From Endocalyx cinctus (taxonomy: Eukaryota; Ascomycota; Sordariomycetes; Amphisphaeriales; Apiosporaceae): a DNA stretch of 64,000 nt. Shown here in pieces: positions 36,314 through 48,284 of this stretch (positions are counted from its first letter, which is position 1; each line of letters starts with the position of its first letter). The stretch spans positions 744,001 through 808,000 of the forward strand of contig BCKC01000009.1 in the NCBI GenBank assembly GCA_001600455.1. Reading direction: 5' to 3'. The notes below the pieces were generated by a model. The model saw only the letters and a list, made by a program, of their open reading frames with translations. It was not told where the DNA came from and did no database searches. The position numbers and the translations under genes are program-made.

Positions 36314-39300
36314 ATGGGCGGAAAAAGGAAACGAGGAAATAACAAGGCTGGCTCCAACCAGCCAAACCAAAAGCGCCACAAAATTGACCTTGACCTTGAA
36401 TCTGAGCCAGTTCAATTGGAATTAGACAAGTCTCCTTTCACCGAAGAACTCAAGGGTGAAAATCGAAAAAGAGAGGCCAAGATATACGATTTACTTGGAA
36501 GCGCAGATAGTAATGAACGCGTCACTGCTGCCGAAGCTCTAGTCACCGCCCTTCTGGATGGGCCGGAATCTGTTCTCCAAAGACATTTAGACAAGAGATT
36601 GTGCCGTGGTCTCGCCAGTTCACGTAATGCCTCTCGACTAGGCTTCAGTTTGGTATTGACCGAAATTATTGGTCAATTATTTGGACCCAAAGATCTTGCT
36701 GAGTCGAAATATTCGGGTCTCACGTTCGAAAAGGTTTTGGGTATCTTGGTCGAGAACACAAAGTCAGGCGGTAATATTCCCGGCCAGGAAGAAAGAGATT
36801 TCTATTTCGGCCGATTATTTGGTCTTCAGTGCTTTGTCGAGTCTAACGTGCTATTCCGAGACGAGTCGAGATGGCCTCGAGTACTGGACTTGCTCTTGGA
36901 GATGGCCGACAAGAAAGTCTGGATGCGATCGTACTGCGGATGGGTTATAGTAGAATCTCTCCCGCAGATGGGACAGGCAAGAGCTGAGAAAACCCTCCAG
37001 AAACTTTCCGAGATCGGCCTTGGTAAGACTGCGGAAGGTGTAGGTATCTGGTTACAAGCCCGAAAGAGCTACCCGTCCATGAAGATACCCGCAAAGCCGT
37101 GGAATGATCCTTTGAGCCCGGGTAGCATCCCCGAAGTTGCCCGAGTGTTGAAAGACAACGTCGCTCAAGATACTGGAGAAGATGCCGCGGTTGCCAAGGT
37201 AAAACAGAGCAACTGGACCGCACAGCTGCACTTTGTCTGGGATCTTTTATTGTCGCATTTCGTTGGCGATGATGAAAGCAAGAAAACCCCCGGCAAGGAT
37301 CTATTTAAGCTCTTCTGGACTACAGTCATCGATGGTGAGTTGTTCCTAATTTTAATCTTTTTTAAATTTGCGCATAAACTAACCGTTTTATAGACGGACT
37401 TTTCTCTAAGAACGCCTCAGATGGTCAGAAATACCGAGGATTCATGATATTCCAGCGGTTCCTGTCAGGTGTCGCCCCGAAAAATGATTCTTACGTGAAG
37501 GAGCTTTTCACCAGAAATATCATGAAATGTCTTATGAACCAAGCTGCTAAAGAGGACCGATATCTTCATCGCGCAGCTATAAAGACATTGCAAACCATTG
37601 AAAAAGCTGTGGAGACGACTCCGACCCTCTTAGTCCCCGTCCTCAAAGAAATCACCGGCAAATTTGGAGCCTACGATTTTGACCAGAGGACCAACACCAA
37701 AACTATCGAGAATCTCCTCCAGTGGACATCTTCAGCTAACATCAAGTCGGTCTTGAAACTTCTCAAGGACCCGGTTGCTGTAATGAAAGAGTGAGTGTTA
37801 TAATGTCCCTCTCTGTGTTGAGTAATTATTAACTTTCTGATAGTAATGCGGCCGACGAAGCGGAGAAGTTCCGACATGCATATGGCGACTATTTATGCAA
37901 GATGACCATACACGCAAAGACGGCAGCTGGAGTTCCTGACCAGGACGTTGCTTCGGACGTTTTAGAGACTGGGGTTAAAGAGTTAGCATCGTGGGCATAT
38001 TCCGAACAATCGCAACTTCAACCACCAATTTCCGACAAGTCGAGAGAAGTATTCCGTAAGAGGCTCGCCACAGCTTTTGCGAAACTTGTCAAAGAACGCG
38101 AGGCGGCTCAGTATCTATGTGATGCTGTAATTTCGGTCGAACCCACGGCAGTACCAATGAGCGACGACATAACTGCTCAACTGGAGGTAGCGTTGAAAGC
38201 AATGCGCAAATTACTCAAGAAACCGAAGAAATCAGAAAGCGCGAAGAGCGACGCCTCCCTTGGCCTCGCACTTCTTTATGCTACGACAATACTTCAACTG
38301 TATGACGGAGCTCCCGATGCCCTCAGCATCTTGCAAGATCTCCAAAACTGCTCCGAGAAGATGAAATCAAAGGAGGGTGGAGTATCGGAGTTACTAGTGG
38401 AAATACTCCTTGCGCTTGTCTCTCGACAAGCGCCCATGTTACGACAGATCAGCGAACAAGTCTTCGAAGCGTTCACATCGCAGATATCTCCCGAAGCTCT
38501 CGTGTTGCTTACAGATCCACTTGTAGCAGAGGAGAACAGCACGGGGTTCCAAGCTCTTTTCGAGAATGTCGATGAGGATGTTGAAATGGACGATGCGGAT
38601 GGATCTGATTCTGAGGGAGAGGGAGACGAAGACGACGAGGAAGATGAGATTTCCGAGATTGGTTCCGATATTGAGTTCATGACATTAAATGGCGAAGAGA
38701 TCATGTCAGAAGATGAAGAGAAAGAAGAAGAAGACGACGGCGACGACGAGGAAGAGGGCGAAGAGAAAAATGAAGGAGAGGCAGAGCTGGATGACTTACT
38801 CGCCAAGGTCTTGAATAGCCATCGTCTTGATAAGGACCAAGATGCCGAGTCGTCGGATAGTGACTCGGACATGACAGATTCCGAGATGCTGGCATTGGAC
38901 GAAAAACTTATTGAAGTCTTCAAGCAGAGGGCCAAGACCAACGACAAAAAGAAAGACAAAAAGGATGCCAAGGAGTCAATCATCACATTCAAGCATCGAG
39001 TGCTCGATCTACTGAACATTTACGTTAAACGAGAAGCGTCCAACCCTCTTACATTCAGCCTGCTTAAGCCGCTCCTAGAACTTGTGCGCACGACGACGGC
39101 GAAACCACTCGCCAACAAAGGTATCAACATCATCACCGAGTTCTCAAAAGCATCCAAGAAGGTGAGAGGGAACAAGGAAGAATTAGCAATCGACGCCGAA
39201 GAGCAATTTAAGCTTATGGAAGAAATCCACCAAGAGGTGTCTAAAGATGCGTCTCACGCCTTCGCCAAAGCGGCATCGACGTCGAGCTTACTTGTCGCCT

Positions 39301-39467
39301 CGAGCCTGTTCGCCGCGGATAACAAGCACGCGGACCGCGTCAACGCGCTCTACGCCAAGACTTTTACACGGTGCCAGATGGGACAAATCAAGATACAGGG
39401 TGCCTTCTTCTCGGACTGGATCAATTGGGGTATGGGTCATGCTAACAGTGGGCATGAGGCGAAATAA
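36314..39467 (+). CDS. POL5: Pol5/MYBBP1A-family nucleolar protein, three exons
   Basis: The exons are 36314-37334, 37394-37790 and 37844-39467, giving 1013 residues. The N-terminus is a Lys/Arg-rich nuclear or nucleolar localisation segment (GGKRKRGNN). HEAT-like helical repeats follow, and the order of motifs (YDLLGSADSNERVTAAEAL, then LGFSLVLTEII, then a FGRLFGLQ segment) matches the yeast Pol5 / human MYBBP1A family. A very acidic tract at about residues 716-790 precedes a Lys-rich stretch, as in relatives. The length is close to yeast Pol5 (about 1020). Despite the name 'DNA polymerase V/phi', the family works mainly in rRNA synthesis and early ribosome assembly in the nucleolus. Its small introns (59 and 53 bp) are canonical. 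The downstream neighbour is convergent and only 276 bp away. Confidence 0.95.
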
Positions 39468-39743
39468 ATGAACAAAAGCGTGTATTTGTAATATAAAAAC
39501 AGCATGGCATAGGTTGATTTATATATAGAGTTATACGCTTGAAAAATATATGTCTTAGAGACACTCTAATCTGATTTCTTTTGGTTGATGGTCCAGCCAA
39601 TCATGCCGATCTAAATGAACAGCAGTACCTCTTCATGCAAAGAGGTAAAAGGTCTATATACAACGAGTTTACCGTATCTATGCTTTTATTCATATCTCAT
39701 TTACTATATTTTGATATAATTCGTTTCCGTCTTCATGAGCCCG

Positions 39744-41183
39744 TTATTTCGTCAAATGATGAGTAATAGTAGTCACTCTCGACCGAAGCTGATGCCTAGT
39801 CCAGAATGGTTTATCGCTCCCGTCCGTAAGTGGATACGAATCATCCATCAGCAATAGCGGCGCTAGCGACGACTTCCATATCAAATGTTTCGTCCGCTTG
39901 GTCACCACGATAACGTAGACCAAGCAAAAAGAGGAGGCGACGACGAGTGCCACCGGCAGCGTTATCCACGGCCACCGCACCCTAATGAAAGTCTGCGTTT
40001 GGTAGACCTCCCCGTGCACCGTCGTCGAGTTGGGACCCGACATCATGTGGTAAGACATCCCCTTCGCGACGTTCTCCATCGTCGCTATCACGTCCGTGCT
40101 GCTGTACAGCGGCGCCGCGCCTACTTGCTGGCTTTGCGATACGTCAGGATGCTCGCGATGTTCTCGCCGTCCAGGTAATTGATCGTGAACGAGTTATTAT
40201 TACCGTTTCCGGTATCGAGCGAATCCGCCGGATCTAAAGGCGCGAGGACGCGATACCACGGCGCCCCGTCCAACGGGACCTCCGAGTTGTTGAGGTTGAC
40301 GACGGTCTCCCGACCGCGCGTGATCGTACCGTTCTCCGTGCGCCAGCCCGAGAGCCTCCTGGCGCAGAACGAGAGCTCGCACTCGTAAGCCTGCGCGCCG
40401 TCCCGCCAATCGGCGAAGTCGGACCGGCCCGTGGCCTCGTCCTCGGGAAAGCGGAGGACGGCGGCGACGACGGGCATACCGAGGCCGGCGAAGGCCGAGT
40501 TGACGGTCGCCGAGGTGGCGTTGATCGAGGTGTGGCGGAAGCCGCTGTGGGCGTCCTGGGTCGCGCTCGCGCGCAGCGTCAGGTTGTGCCGCGGCGTCCG
40601 GTACGCGTACAGCTCGCCGAAGCTCGCGTTCAGCTGCGTCGCCTCGATCGTGGACGACACGTCGGCGCAGGAGCTGCAGATCCCCAGCGTCGTGAGGTTC
40701 GGGTACGAGCACGTCGCGCCCGGGCAGCGGTAGGGCGGGTCCCGCACCACGTCGTAGAGGCCGTTGACCATCGCCGCCGTCATGAGGTTGTCTCTGGGGC
40801 CCACTTTGCGCCGATTTTCGCGAGGGTTAGTTTTGAGTGAAAAGTAAGAATACTGATCGCGATCGAGGGAAATAGGAAAAAAGAAATTTACCGATTACGG
40901 CACTGGCACCGTCAACGCCTTGGCTTTCATAGTCGTATACTCTTGACAATGATACGGATGACTGCAAGTTGGGCAAAGTGACGGCTTTTTCTTCGTAATA
41001 GAGAAGTTGCTGCGAGAATGGTTCGAAGGCTAACGCGAGCAGAATCGTGAGACATCCTAAGTATACTAGGAATGAGGCAGGTCGAACGAGCCAGAATAGT
41101 CGAAAAGCGCCTAAGGGACCTCGGCTAGCATCGTCAAAATGTTGGAGATCTTCTAAGCTTTATTTAAACCATGAAGTTAGAAG

Positions 41184-41214
<31 letters not shown>

Positions 41215-41864
41215 GAACAATGATAGTGAAAAGGGGGCACTATAGCAGCTTACCTATCCGGCTTCTCGGTTAGATGTAACCATTTGAGCTGACTGATCGT
41301 CTCACCGAGAGCATAAATCAACGACGCTTTGGACGCGATCGACAGGATAGCCACGACGGCGTTAGGAGAAACGGCGATGCTCCACGTCGATAGGGGTCGT
41401 CCTTCTATTCTAGAGAGAAGTATGATTAACGCCAACAGAGACGCAGCACTGAACACTTCGCTGATGATCTCTAGCGTCCACCCGTCGCCGCGCAACTTGT
41501 TAAACACATTGCTTCCTGTCCTCGAAAACGAAAACTTCTTCGCAGGCGCTGGTATTTGGCTTTCAGGTGCCTGCAGAGGCACGAAGTCATACTTTCCTTC
41601 CGGTTGGACGTTGGCGTAACGGTGCTGTGGCGGCGATGCAGTAATGTAGTCTTGCGACGTTTCTGTCTGAGGTGTTGCGTAAGGGGAGGACTGGTAACTG
41701 TAGTGGTGATAGTAGTTAGGATCAGAAACATTATATCCGACCGGGTAGTATTGCGCTTGTGGCTGCGGCTCCGACTGGTTCGGATCAGTATATCTGTGAG
41801 GTCTACTCCCCGCACTGACATTGGAGTCCATTTCTATGTTTCCCATACCGGCATGAGGATCCAT
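39744..41864 (-). pseudogene. DUF3176-family membrane protein gene with a 3' frameshift
   Basis: The minus-strand exons are 41864-41254, 41157-40892 and 40803-40121, with introns of 96 and 88 bp in matching phases. They encode 519 residues to a TAG at 40121-40123. The N-terminus is Tyr/Pro/Gln-rich and cytosolic. Two membrane segments follow (GWTLEI to QLKWLHL, about 130-195), then the family hallmark DDASRGPLG after splice one, then a third membrane segment. A long extracellular region has many N-glycosylation sites and a Cys-rich CPGATCSYPN/CSSCADV core. In family members this region leads into another membrane segment and a cytosolic tail. Here that part (IRVRWPWITLPVALV, then KRTKHLIWKSS) is present in another frame down to 39744. 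So a frameshift near 40120-40150, or a sequencing error, removes the C-terminal anchor. The function of DUF3176 is unknown. Confidence 0.75.
41180..41213. repeat. (GAA)n microsatellite inside an intron
   Basis: About eleven GAA units (TTC on the gene strand) lie in the first intron of the DUF3176 gene, about 20 bases from the acceptor in the polypyrimidine position. Confidence 0.92.
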
Positions 41865-43083
41865 TTCGATGATTCGGAGTGAGTTAACCTAGTTGTAATG
41901 GTGAGATTGAATAAGAAAACAGGGGGAAAAGATCCACCGGTAAAGAATGCGGCCGAGGAGAATAGTTAGTTACATATAGCTCCGAGCTACGTTTTGTCAT
42001 CAAAAGGGCGTGCCTTGGGACGATATTTTAGTCGGCTGAGGACAAATTGCTATTTGTAAACCTTTCTTGCATGTTTTTTTTTTCTGAAGTTAAAACCAGT
42101 CATCTCTTCGTGTAATGAGTATAGCTGCACATATCGTATATTATACGGGGCCCTGCAGCCGGCTTACAAGGAGGCCTTCCGCTCAGCCGCACCCCATATT
42201 TTGTTAAACACATGCTGTGGCGCAGGTCGCGATTCTTCATCTGTCGATTGCATTCTACGTATACTGAGTAGTACAACTATTCAAAGGGATAATTGTAAGG
42301 ATAAATAATTATGCTATCTAGTGGCTGAGACAATAGGGTGACACGGTGTATATGCAAACGTCACGATAACCTTCAATTCGCCAATGATCTTAGGGCTATG
42401 AGCTTCTTAAGTAGCTAATGACGCTCGAATTTCTGGACTATTGAATTGTTACCCCGGCCACGATATCGGAGTGAATCTTTCTCCCTCAAGAGCTTAGGGA
42501 AAAAACACAATATAGAGAGAGTTTCAGTAATGTTGCACAACTTACGTAGCGAGTCGAGGAATGATACTTCTTACTGGACACCATCCACCGCTTGACTCGG
42601 AAGGTGGTCGGAGATGGCTTGATAGATTGTGAGACGTGGACAACGCCATATGTACCAACCCAATAATTTCGCTAGTAAAGATAACCTCTTCTGCGAATGT
42701 ATGTCTTAAAAACTTTCAAATACGCCCAAAAGATGAATTGAAGAAGGTATATATTACTGGCAATGACGGCAAGGAAAACTTCTCATAAAAACGAGAAGAA
42801 AAGGTTGGTCAATTGAATACAAAACCGTTTATACTGCTCGCTTCTTCCTTTGCTAGCTTAGCTGCCCTATCCTATGATATGATCGCCGAGCTGGCTGGAT
42901 GTAGCATATAACTAGACTTACGTTACTAGACTGCGTGGTACTAATAGCAATTCGCATTTCGTCGTCACCGTCATCATCTTTCTCCTCGTTTTACCTTGCC
43001 TCACCTCACATGTAAGGTCCATTTTGACTTCCCCCAACAGAAAAAAAAAAAGGGACTAACGACAAGAAAAGAGATAATCACTC
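41865..43083. promoter_or_regulatory. Shared divergent promoter region of two membrane-protein genes
   Basis: A 1.2-kb region between two genes transcribed outwards. No further gene is seen. It must hold both promoters. A few bases resemble a part of 5S rRNA (near 42165-42185), but the match is too short to call. Confidence 0.55.
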
Positions 43084-45563
43084 ATGGCCTATGCAAGAAT
43101 AAGCGACGCGATCCCTCAATTACTAGGGCTCACGACTTCGGTCGACTCTTCCGTGCCCCTCTCCCTCGGTGGCCAGGACTTCACCCACTGCTGTCTACTG
43201 GCGCTAAACGAGTCGGTGGAAATTTCCCCGGTCACGGGGAACCTGTCATACTCGGACACCTCCTTCTTCGAGCCGGGATTTAGTGTCGAGGACCTGCTTG
43301 CCGCTATCGACGACGGCGAGTCCCCCTGCGGATCCCGGTTCGACGGGGATACCGTCGGGGCCCCGAACTTGATCGTGCCGTACCGATGGTGCGAGAGAAC
43401 TTGTCCCGGATGGGAACTCTCCCACTTTTCTGTCACTCAGCAGTGGATTGGCCCTTTAGTCCAATTCATAATTCCGAGTCTGGCTTTTTGCGCTAACGTG
43501 CCGAGAACGAGAAAATTGGTTGGTGGATTTTTTTACCTCTCGTCTCCTCTTCCGCGTTGCTTGAGCTAGTTAAAAAAATGGGAATAAGGCTAAATATCTT
43601 CTTTTTTACGCATAGGCGATCCCCGACTTCGTTTTCGCGGCGCACCCGCGCTCCATCGTGGGATTGGCCACGTACTGGATGCGGCTGCTCCTCGCCCTCG
43701 TCGTCGTCACCCTCGACACCGTAGTCTGGCTATCGATCTGCTTCGCGTTCGCGGGACCGATGCTGATGTCGGCTGTCTACGAGTACGCGTTGGATCGGAA
43801 AGTGCTCGAGTTCTTGGCTTCGACGTCTTATTCTCGCCGCTCTTCCCCAAAACCGGGAGAGAACGACGATACCGACGAGAAAGATGGTATAGAAATACCG
43901 ACGCGACTAAGGGCTGGGCTTTTGCTCGCCGTTGTCGTTGGAAATATTCGCATGGCTATGCTGGAGAGCGTCAGCATCGGGGCGGAAACGACGGAGGTGG
44001 AGCTGGAGAAAGGCAACATAGTGAAGAAACAGGATCAAGTCGGTGATCTCGTGAATCCCGAAATTTACGGTGTCAAAGTAGATGAAACGCCAACCGCTTT
44101 GACTCCTACGAGGACTAGCGGCAAAAACGTCAAAATCATTCATAACGGCATCTGGAAACGCATCATGGCCATGGTAGATGAACACGAGAATAGTCTGGCA
44201 AGGGGCCCAGATGCACCTGTTGAGGAAAAGGTGTCATTTACAACTAAGCTCATGGCATTGTTGAATTCGCAGTCAAGGTATGTTTTCTCCGCTCTCATAT
44301 AGTTTCTCCAGTTAGAGTGCAGGGGGTGCCAGGTGATTCTGATGTAAAGGCAATATAGTTTTGGATCGACTGTAGGAGCACCGATCCTTTTTTTCGTCGG
44401 CGGGTTTATCTACACGGTGATAGATGTAGACAACGATCTGGGTGATAACGACACGGCACACGCGCTGGCATTCGGAATGTGTAAGTCTCCGCTAACTTAC
44501 CTATCCCACAATGAGTCTAATTCAAAATATGAACCTTAACCTTCTTTCTGACGTGTTTTACACATATACAGGGTGGATGGTAATCCCGTATTTAGCCATC
44601 ATCTCGTGCGCCATGCTCGCCTCTAACAGCCCTAGCACCCTCGAGGGACTTATATACGACGGCGGTCAGACCGAGCTGCCGGATACGTATGCGCCCAGTT
44701 TTTGGGCGCAGAAAAAATCGCAGATCAAGCTTCAGGGCGGACTCCTGTCCACTCTCCTCAGATTGGTGGAAGGGTACACTCCCGTGGAGACGGAGTTCTC
44801 GGGGCGGTTCATAACCGTCAAGTTATGGAAGCGCGGGCTGAACAAGCGCCGCTGGGTTCAGGAGGCCATGGCAGAATACGACGCCTCGGTCGGCTCTCTT
44901 CCGTCGAGGGACGATGCCGAAAACGGAACAGCCATAACCGGCTTAGAGAACAACATCGTCCCCGTTCCTGTAGATGTCCTGCACGACTCCCTAACCCTCA
45001 ACGCCCTCGATTGCTCGTACGTGCTCGTCGGGTCCCTCTTCCTCATCATCGCCCCGTGCGCGCTCGCCTTCCTCGCCTCGTACAACACCCCTCGCTCGGG
45101 CCTATCCTGCCGCAGCCTGACGTACCTCGTGTACGCGCTGAGCCAGGCCTGCTCGATGGCGCTGTGGAGCGTCGCCGCCTTCCTGCGAATACGGTACGGA
45201 GACGACGCGTGGGGCGTGTCGGCTCCGGTGGCCAAGCGGCTGTGCTGGTATGGACAGTGCGTCGTGGGTGCCTTCGCCATATTCGCCGCCGTCGGCGGCA
45301 CCGTCATGCAGCTGCTGGGCGTGTACCGCGCCTGCGCCTGCAGGGTTCCGGTCACGTTCTGGATGAACCTGGACTCGCCCGACGCTTGGATCTCGCTCGC
45401 CGTGAACACGGCCGAGGATATCGACGCCGCGAAGACGTGGTGGACCAATACGGGGACGGCGGCCGTGGGGCTGGTGATTCTGGTTTGCGCGCTGGCTTGG
45501 TGGCACCAGAGGAGGTTGAGGAAATTATTTAGAGATCAGGCTGAGATGTTGGGAGAAATGTAG
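43084..45563 (+). CDS. Large multipass fungal membrane protein of unknown function, four exons
   Basis: The exons are 43084-43518, 43616-44277, 44359-44480 and 44572-45563, giving 736 residues. Phases are consistent (0, 2, 1). I recognise the pattern as an uncharacterised membrane-protein family of filamentous ascomycetes but know no name. The N-terminal 125 residues are probably extracellular, with Cys residues and a PYRWCERTCPGW motif. Two membrane blocks follow (PLVQFIIPSLAF; LLLALVVVTLDTVVWL and the next helix), then a cytosolic charged loop, then FGSTVGAPILFFVGGF, the WWMVIPYLAIISCAMLAS segment, and four to five helices near the C-terminus ending in a basic tail. The first intron uses the unusual donor GTTGGT, supported by phase and by the join RKLAIPDF. 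Exon four is very GC-rich. The gene is divergent from the DUF3176 gene. Confidence 0.85.
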
Positions 45564-46072
45564 TGCTGGTGCGTAGGAGTTGAATCAATGTGTGGGGAAC
45601 AAAGGAGACTGATTATATCGCTACTTACTAATTCCTAGGTAATTTTGACGTTCGAGAGAGGGATAAGCACAAGATAAGTAATACGAAGACAAGTCATGAT
45701 TTAATGATGCATCGCATATTTGCTGTTTTGAAATAAACTTAAAAGTATCGATTGCGCTATGTACTATGAAAACTCAGGTAAACCTGAATTCTACCTACAC
45801 CGCGCTTAGATCATATTTAGATGCCATGGACTAGTCCATCCCGAGAAGCTATTAATCAATAATAAACCGATATTTTTTTCGGCGCCGTGATAAATGCTTT
45901 AGATAATATAATATACTTCCCTTTTTAGTGATCCGTAGTAAAGAACTCCGAAAAATGCAAATAACGAGATGAATGCAAATGAAATGGGGTATCGAGACTT
46001 AGGTTTTTGTTTCCCCGAGCCGGTAATTCATATAGCAGAGCAAAGTATGGGATGGCAGATATTGTCTTGTTA
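45564..46072. other. Convergent intergenic spacer
   Basis: It separates the 3' ends of the multipass membrane gene and DRN1. AT-rich, no gene seen. Confidence 0.65.
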
Positions 46073-47832
46073 TCATCCCAAGGTAAAATCCCAAGGCTTG
46101 AAAGCTTTCTTGAACTCTTCCACGTCCTGGGTTTCATCGGCGACCGTCTGCACTACGTCTTGCCAGTAGAGCCGATCCTCGAGCCCAAGGAGCTTGACCA
46201 TGACGCGTCGGCCGAATTGTAAGTCGAAGCGAAAACTGTCGTCGAGCCGCATTACTATTTCTTTGCTCTGAATGCCGGAATCGCCGTCGTCCGACCATAT
46301 CCAGACGCGGAAAAAGTCCGTGCCCGCGTCGGCGCCCGATCCCAAGCTCGTTTCTTCGAAGACTGGGTGTTTGCGGTTCTCGGCTTCTACTTGGAAAGCC
46401 GTTTCAACGAGACCTTTACGTAAGAGTTCAATAGGGGCCGGGAGGAACTGCCAGTGAAGATGGATACCCCGCCCTCGACTAATCTCCCAGGTTACAGCAC
46501 CCAATTTGTGCTTTGATTGAGTTGCTACCATGGCTTGTAGCGCCTCCTTGAAACGAGACATTTCCTCGTACGTCTTCTCCGCGTCCGCTCCCATAGATCC
46601 GATGGTTGGTTCGTGGGGAAGGGGAATGATGAGTTGGTGGCCTGGGAAAGAAAGACCTTTAGATGCATAGTGGTCTGATGATACTAGGGGACCCTTCGAA
46701 GTGGTCACGTAGACATCCTCGCCTATACAACATATCATATGGGTGTCGACATTCGTGTTACTGAGACAGAAAAAGCAACGATCAGGCCCGGGAGGGGGGG
46801 ATCTCTCTCTGCGTCTGCGGGCATGCCGACCTCCCTGATGCTCGTGGTTGCCGGACTCCAAGTTGCGTTTTCGTGGGATTGATCGCGCTACAAACGGGGA
46901 AGCTGTACTTCCTATCGGTACCGTAGTAACGTTCTCTGCAGGAGAAATATTAAAGGCATATAAAGCCTTGGCTTTTTGCGAGTTACCGAAAGGAGCAAGG
47001 GATATGAATCGAGTAACATGCTTGATCTCGGAATCGGGAGAACTGGGTTGATGGAAGAATGGTTCCCGCTCGAAGAAGAATTCGGTAGGAGAAGTGGAGA
47101 AGTGGTATCGTGGCTTGATAGCAGAACATAATTCAGCAATTTCATCGGTGCTAGCTATGGCTGCTTGGTTTTCCGGAGTTATGGCGACTTTCGAATTGGA
47201 CCAAACTTTAGTAGGCCAGCAAGAGGTAAGAAGTATATCGGCCGAGTTGGCACCGCGGAGTGCCTTCGCATCGTCGGACGTGTGGAAAGGAAGGTGCTGC
47301 TCGTTAGACTGCCCGCCTACAATGTTGGTGTCTAGTACACCTCCTAGGGCGACAATTCTGATTCCGTCTGAAGTCTTGGTTATGCTACGCTTGCCTAGGT
47401 AATGAAGGTTCTCACAAACCTATATCCAGTATTTATGTCAGCTCGAAAATTTATGAAGTGCAGTGGAAATGTTCTAGCTACGAAAGCTGACTTACATCGC
47501 CTCCATCCTCGACACGTTGAATAACAGATTCCGGTAACGGTGTAGTGGCAAGTGTAAAGTAAGTCGAGAGAGGGACGGTGATTTCGCCATTGAGAAGACG
47601 CGAGAGAGAAGAGGAGTCCTGATCAGCAGCGAAAAGATTGCCTGTTATTATTGCGAAAGAGAAATTCTGTTTCTGATGTAGGGTGGCGAGCTTCTTGAAG
47701 GCTGTCTCGAAATTGCCATCGAGGCTACCTAAAACTATTCTATTGAAAGTAAGATAAGCTTCAATTCTTCTGTTTAAGAAAACCACTTGTATGAGATGAA
47801 TCGGTTGAATATACTCACATTTTGGCAGCCAT
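46073..47832 (-). CDS. DRN1: Drn1/CWF19L1-like lariat-debranching cofactor, three exons
   Basis: The minus-strand exons are 47832-47819 (14 nt), 47739-47496 and 47419-46073, giving 534 residues. The tiny first exon is supported because splicing gives MAAKIIVLGSLDG, the usual start of this family. The N-terminal domain resembles a metallophosphoesterase fold (LGSLDGNF, ITGNLF, LGGVLD) as in Dbr1-related Drn1. The C-terminus has the two CwfJ domains: a HIT-like domain with CFFC (about 301-304) and a GHQLIIPLPHEP segment, then CwfJ_C_2 with GIHLHWQFLP. Length fits yeast Drn1 and human CWF19L1 (about 510-540). The family binds the debranching enzyme Dbr1 and helps recycle intron lariats. It is head to head with UTP20. 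Confidence 0.93.
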
Positions 47833-48284
47833 AATTTGGGTAGTCGTTGAAGGGTAAAGCGGTGGATTTTATGTAGAAATGATAATAATCAAATGCTCAT
47901 ATGGTCCAGCACTAATGGAATTTCGATTGTTTAAGATGCTTTGCGACTGAAATATGATTGGCTGAAGCTTGTTGATAGCTGCAATTGGCTGAATGCTACA
48001 GTAAAATGCTGAAGTTAGTGGGAAAAGTAGCAGGGATTATGGAGAACTGGCGCTGTAGTTCTTATCGATAAAATTTCAGTGCTCTTATCTTTCTTATCTT
48101 AGCGTCTTTCTACCAAAAAAAAAAAAAAAGTTCGAGATCAAGTTCCGTACCTTTTGTATGGTGGGGCGACAATGTTTAATATCTACAACTGCTAGTCTGA
48201 AGACTTAATAATAATAATTTTTTAAGATGAAGCCTTCTTGATCCGACTACGCGGTAACGGTTTCATTTACTACAGAAAAATAAA
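47833..48284. promoter_or_regulatory. Divergent DRN1/UTP20 promoter with paired CCAAT boxes
   Basis: A 452-bp region between two start codons. Two copies of ATTGGCTGAA (47957-47966 and 47984-47993), 27 bp apart, each contain an inverted CCAAT box, the site of the Hap/CBF complex. A cluster of TTATC (GATA-type) sites and a GATAAAATTTC element resembling the yeast RRPE lie near 48060-48105, followed by poly(A) at 48115-48129. Control of both genes from here is inferred. Confidence 0.55.

Noticed and set aside
38294..39019. Antisense Ser-rich frame of 241 codons
   Set aside because: It is the mirror of the acidic tract of POL5 (Asp/Glu codons read as Ser/Phe on the other strand).
44702..45532. 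276-codon Arg-rich frame
   Set aside because: A shadow of the GC-rich last exon of the multipass membrane gene in another frame.
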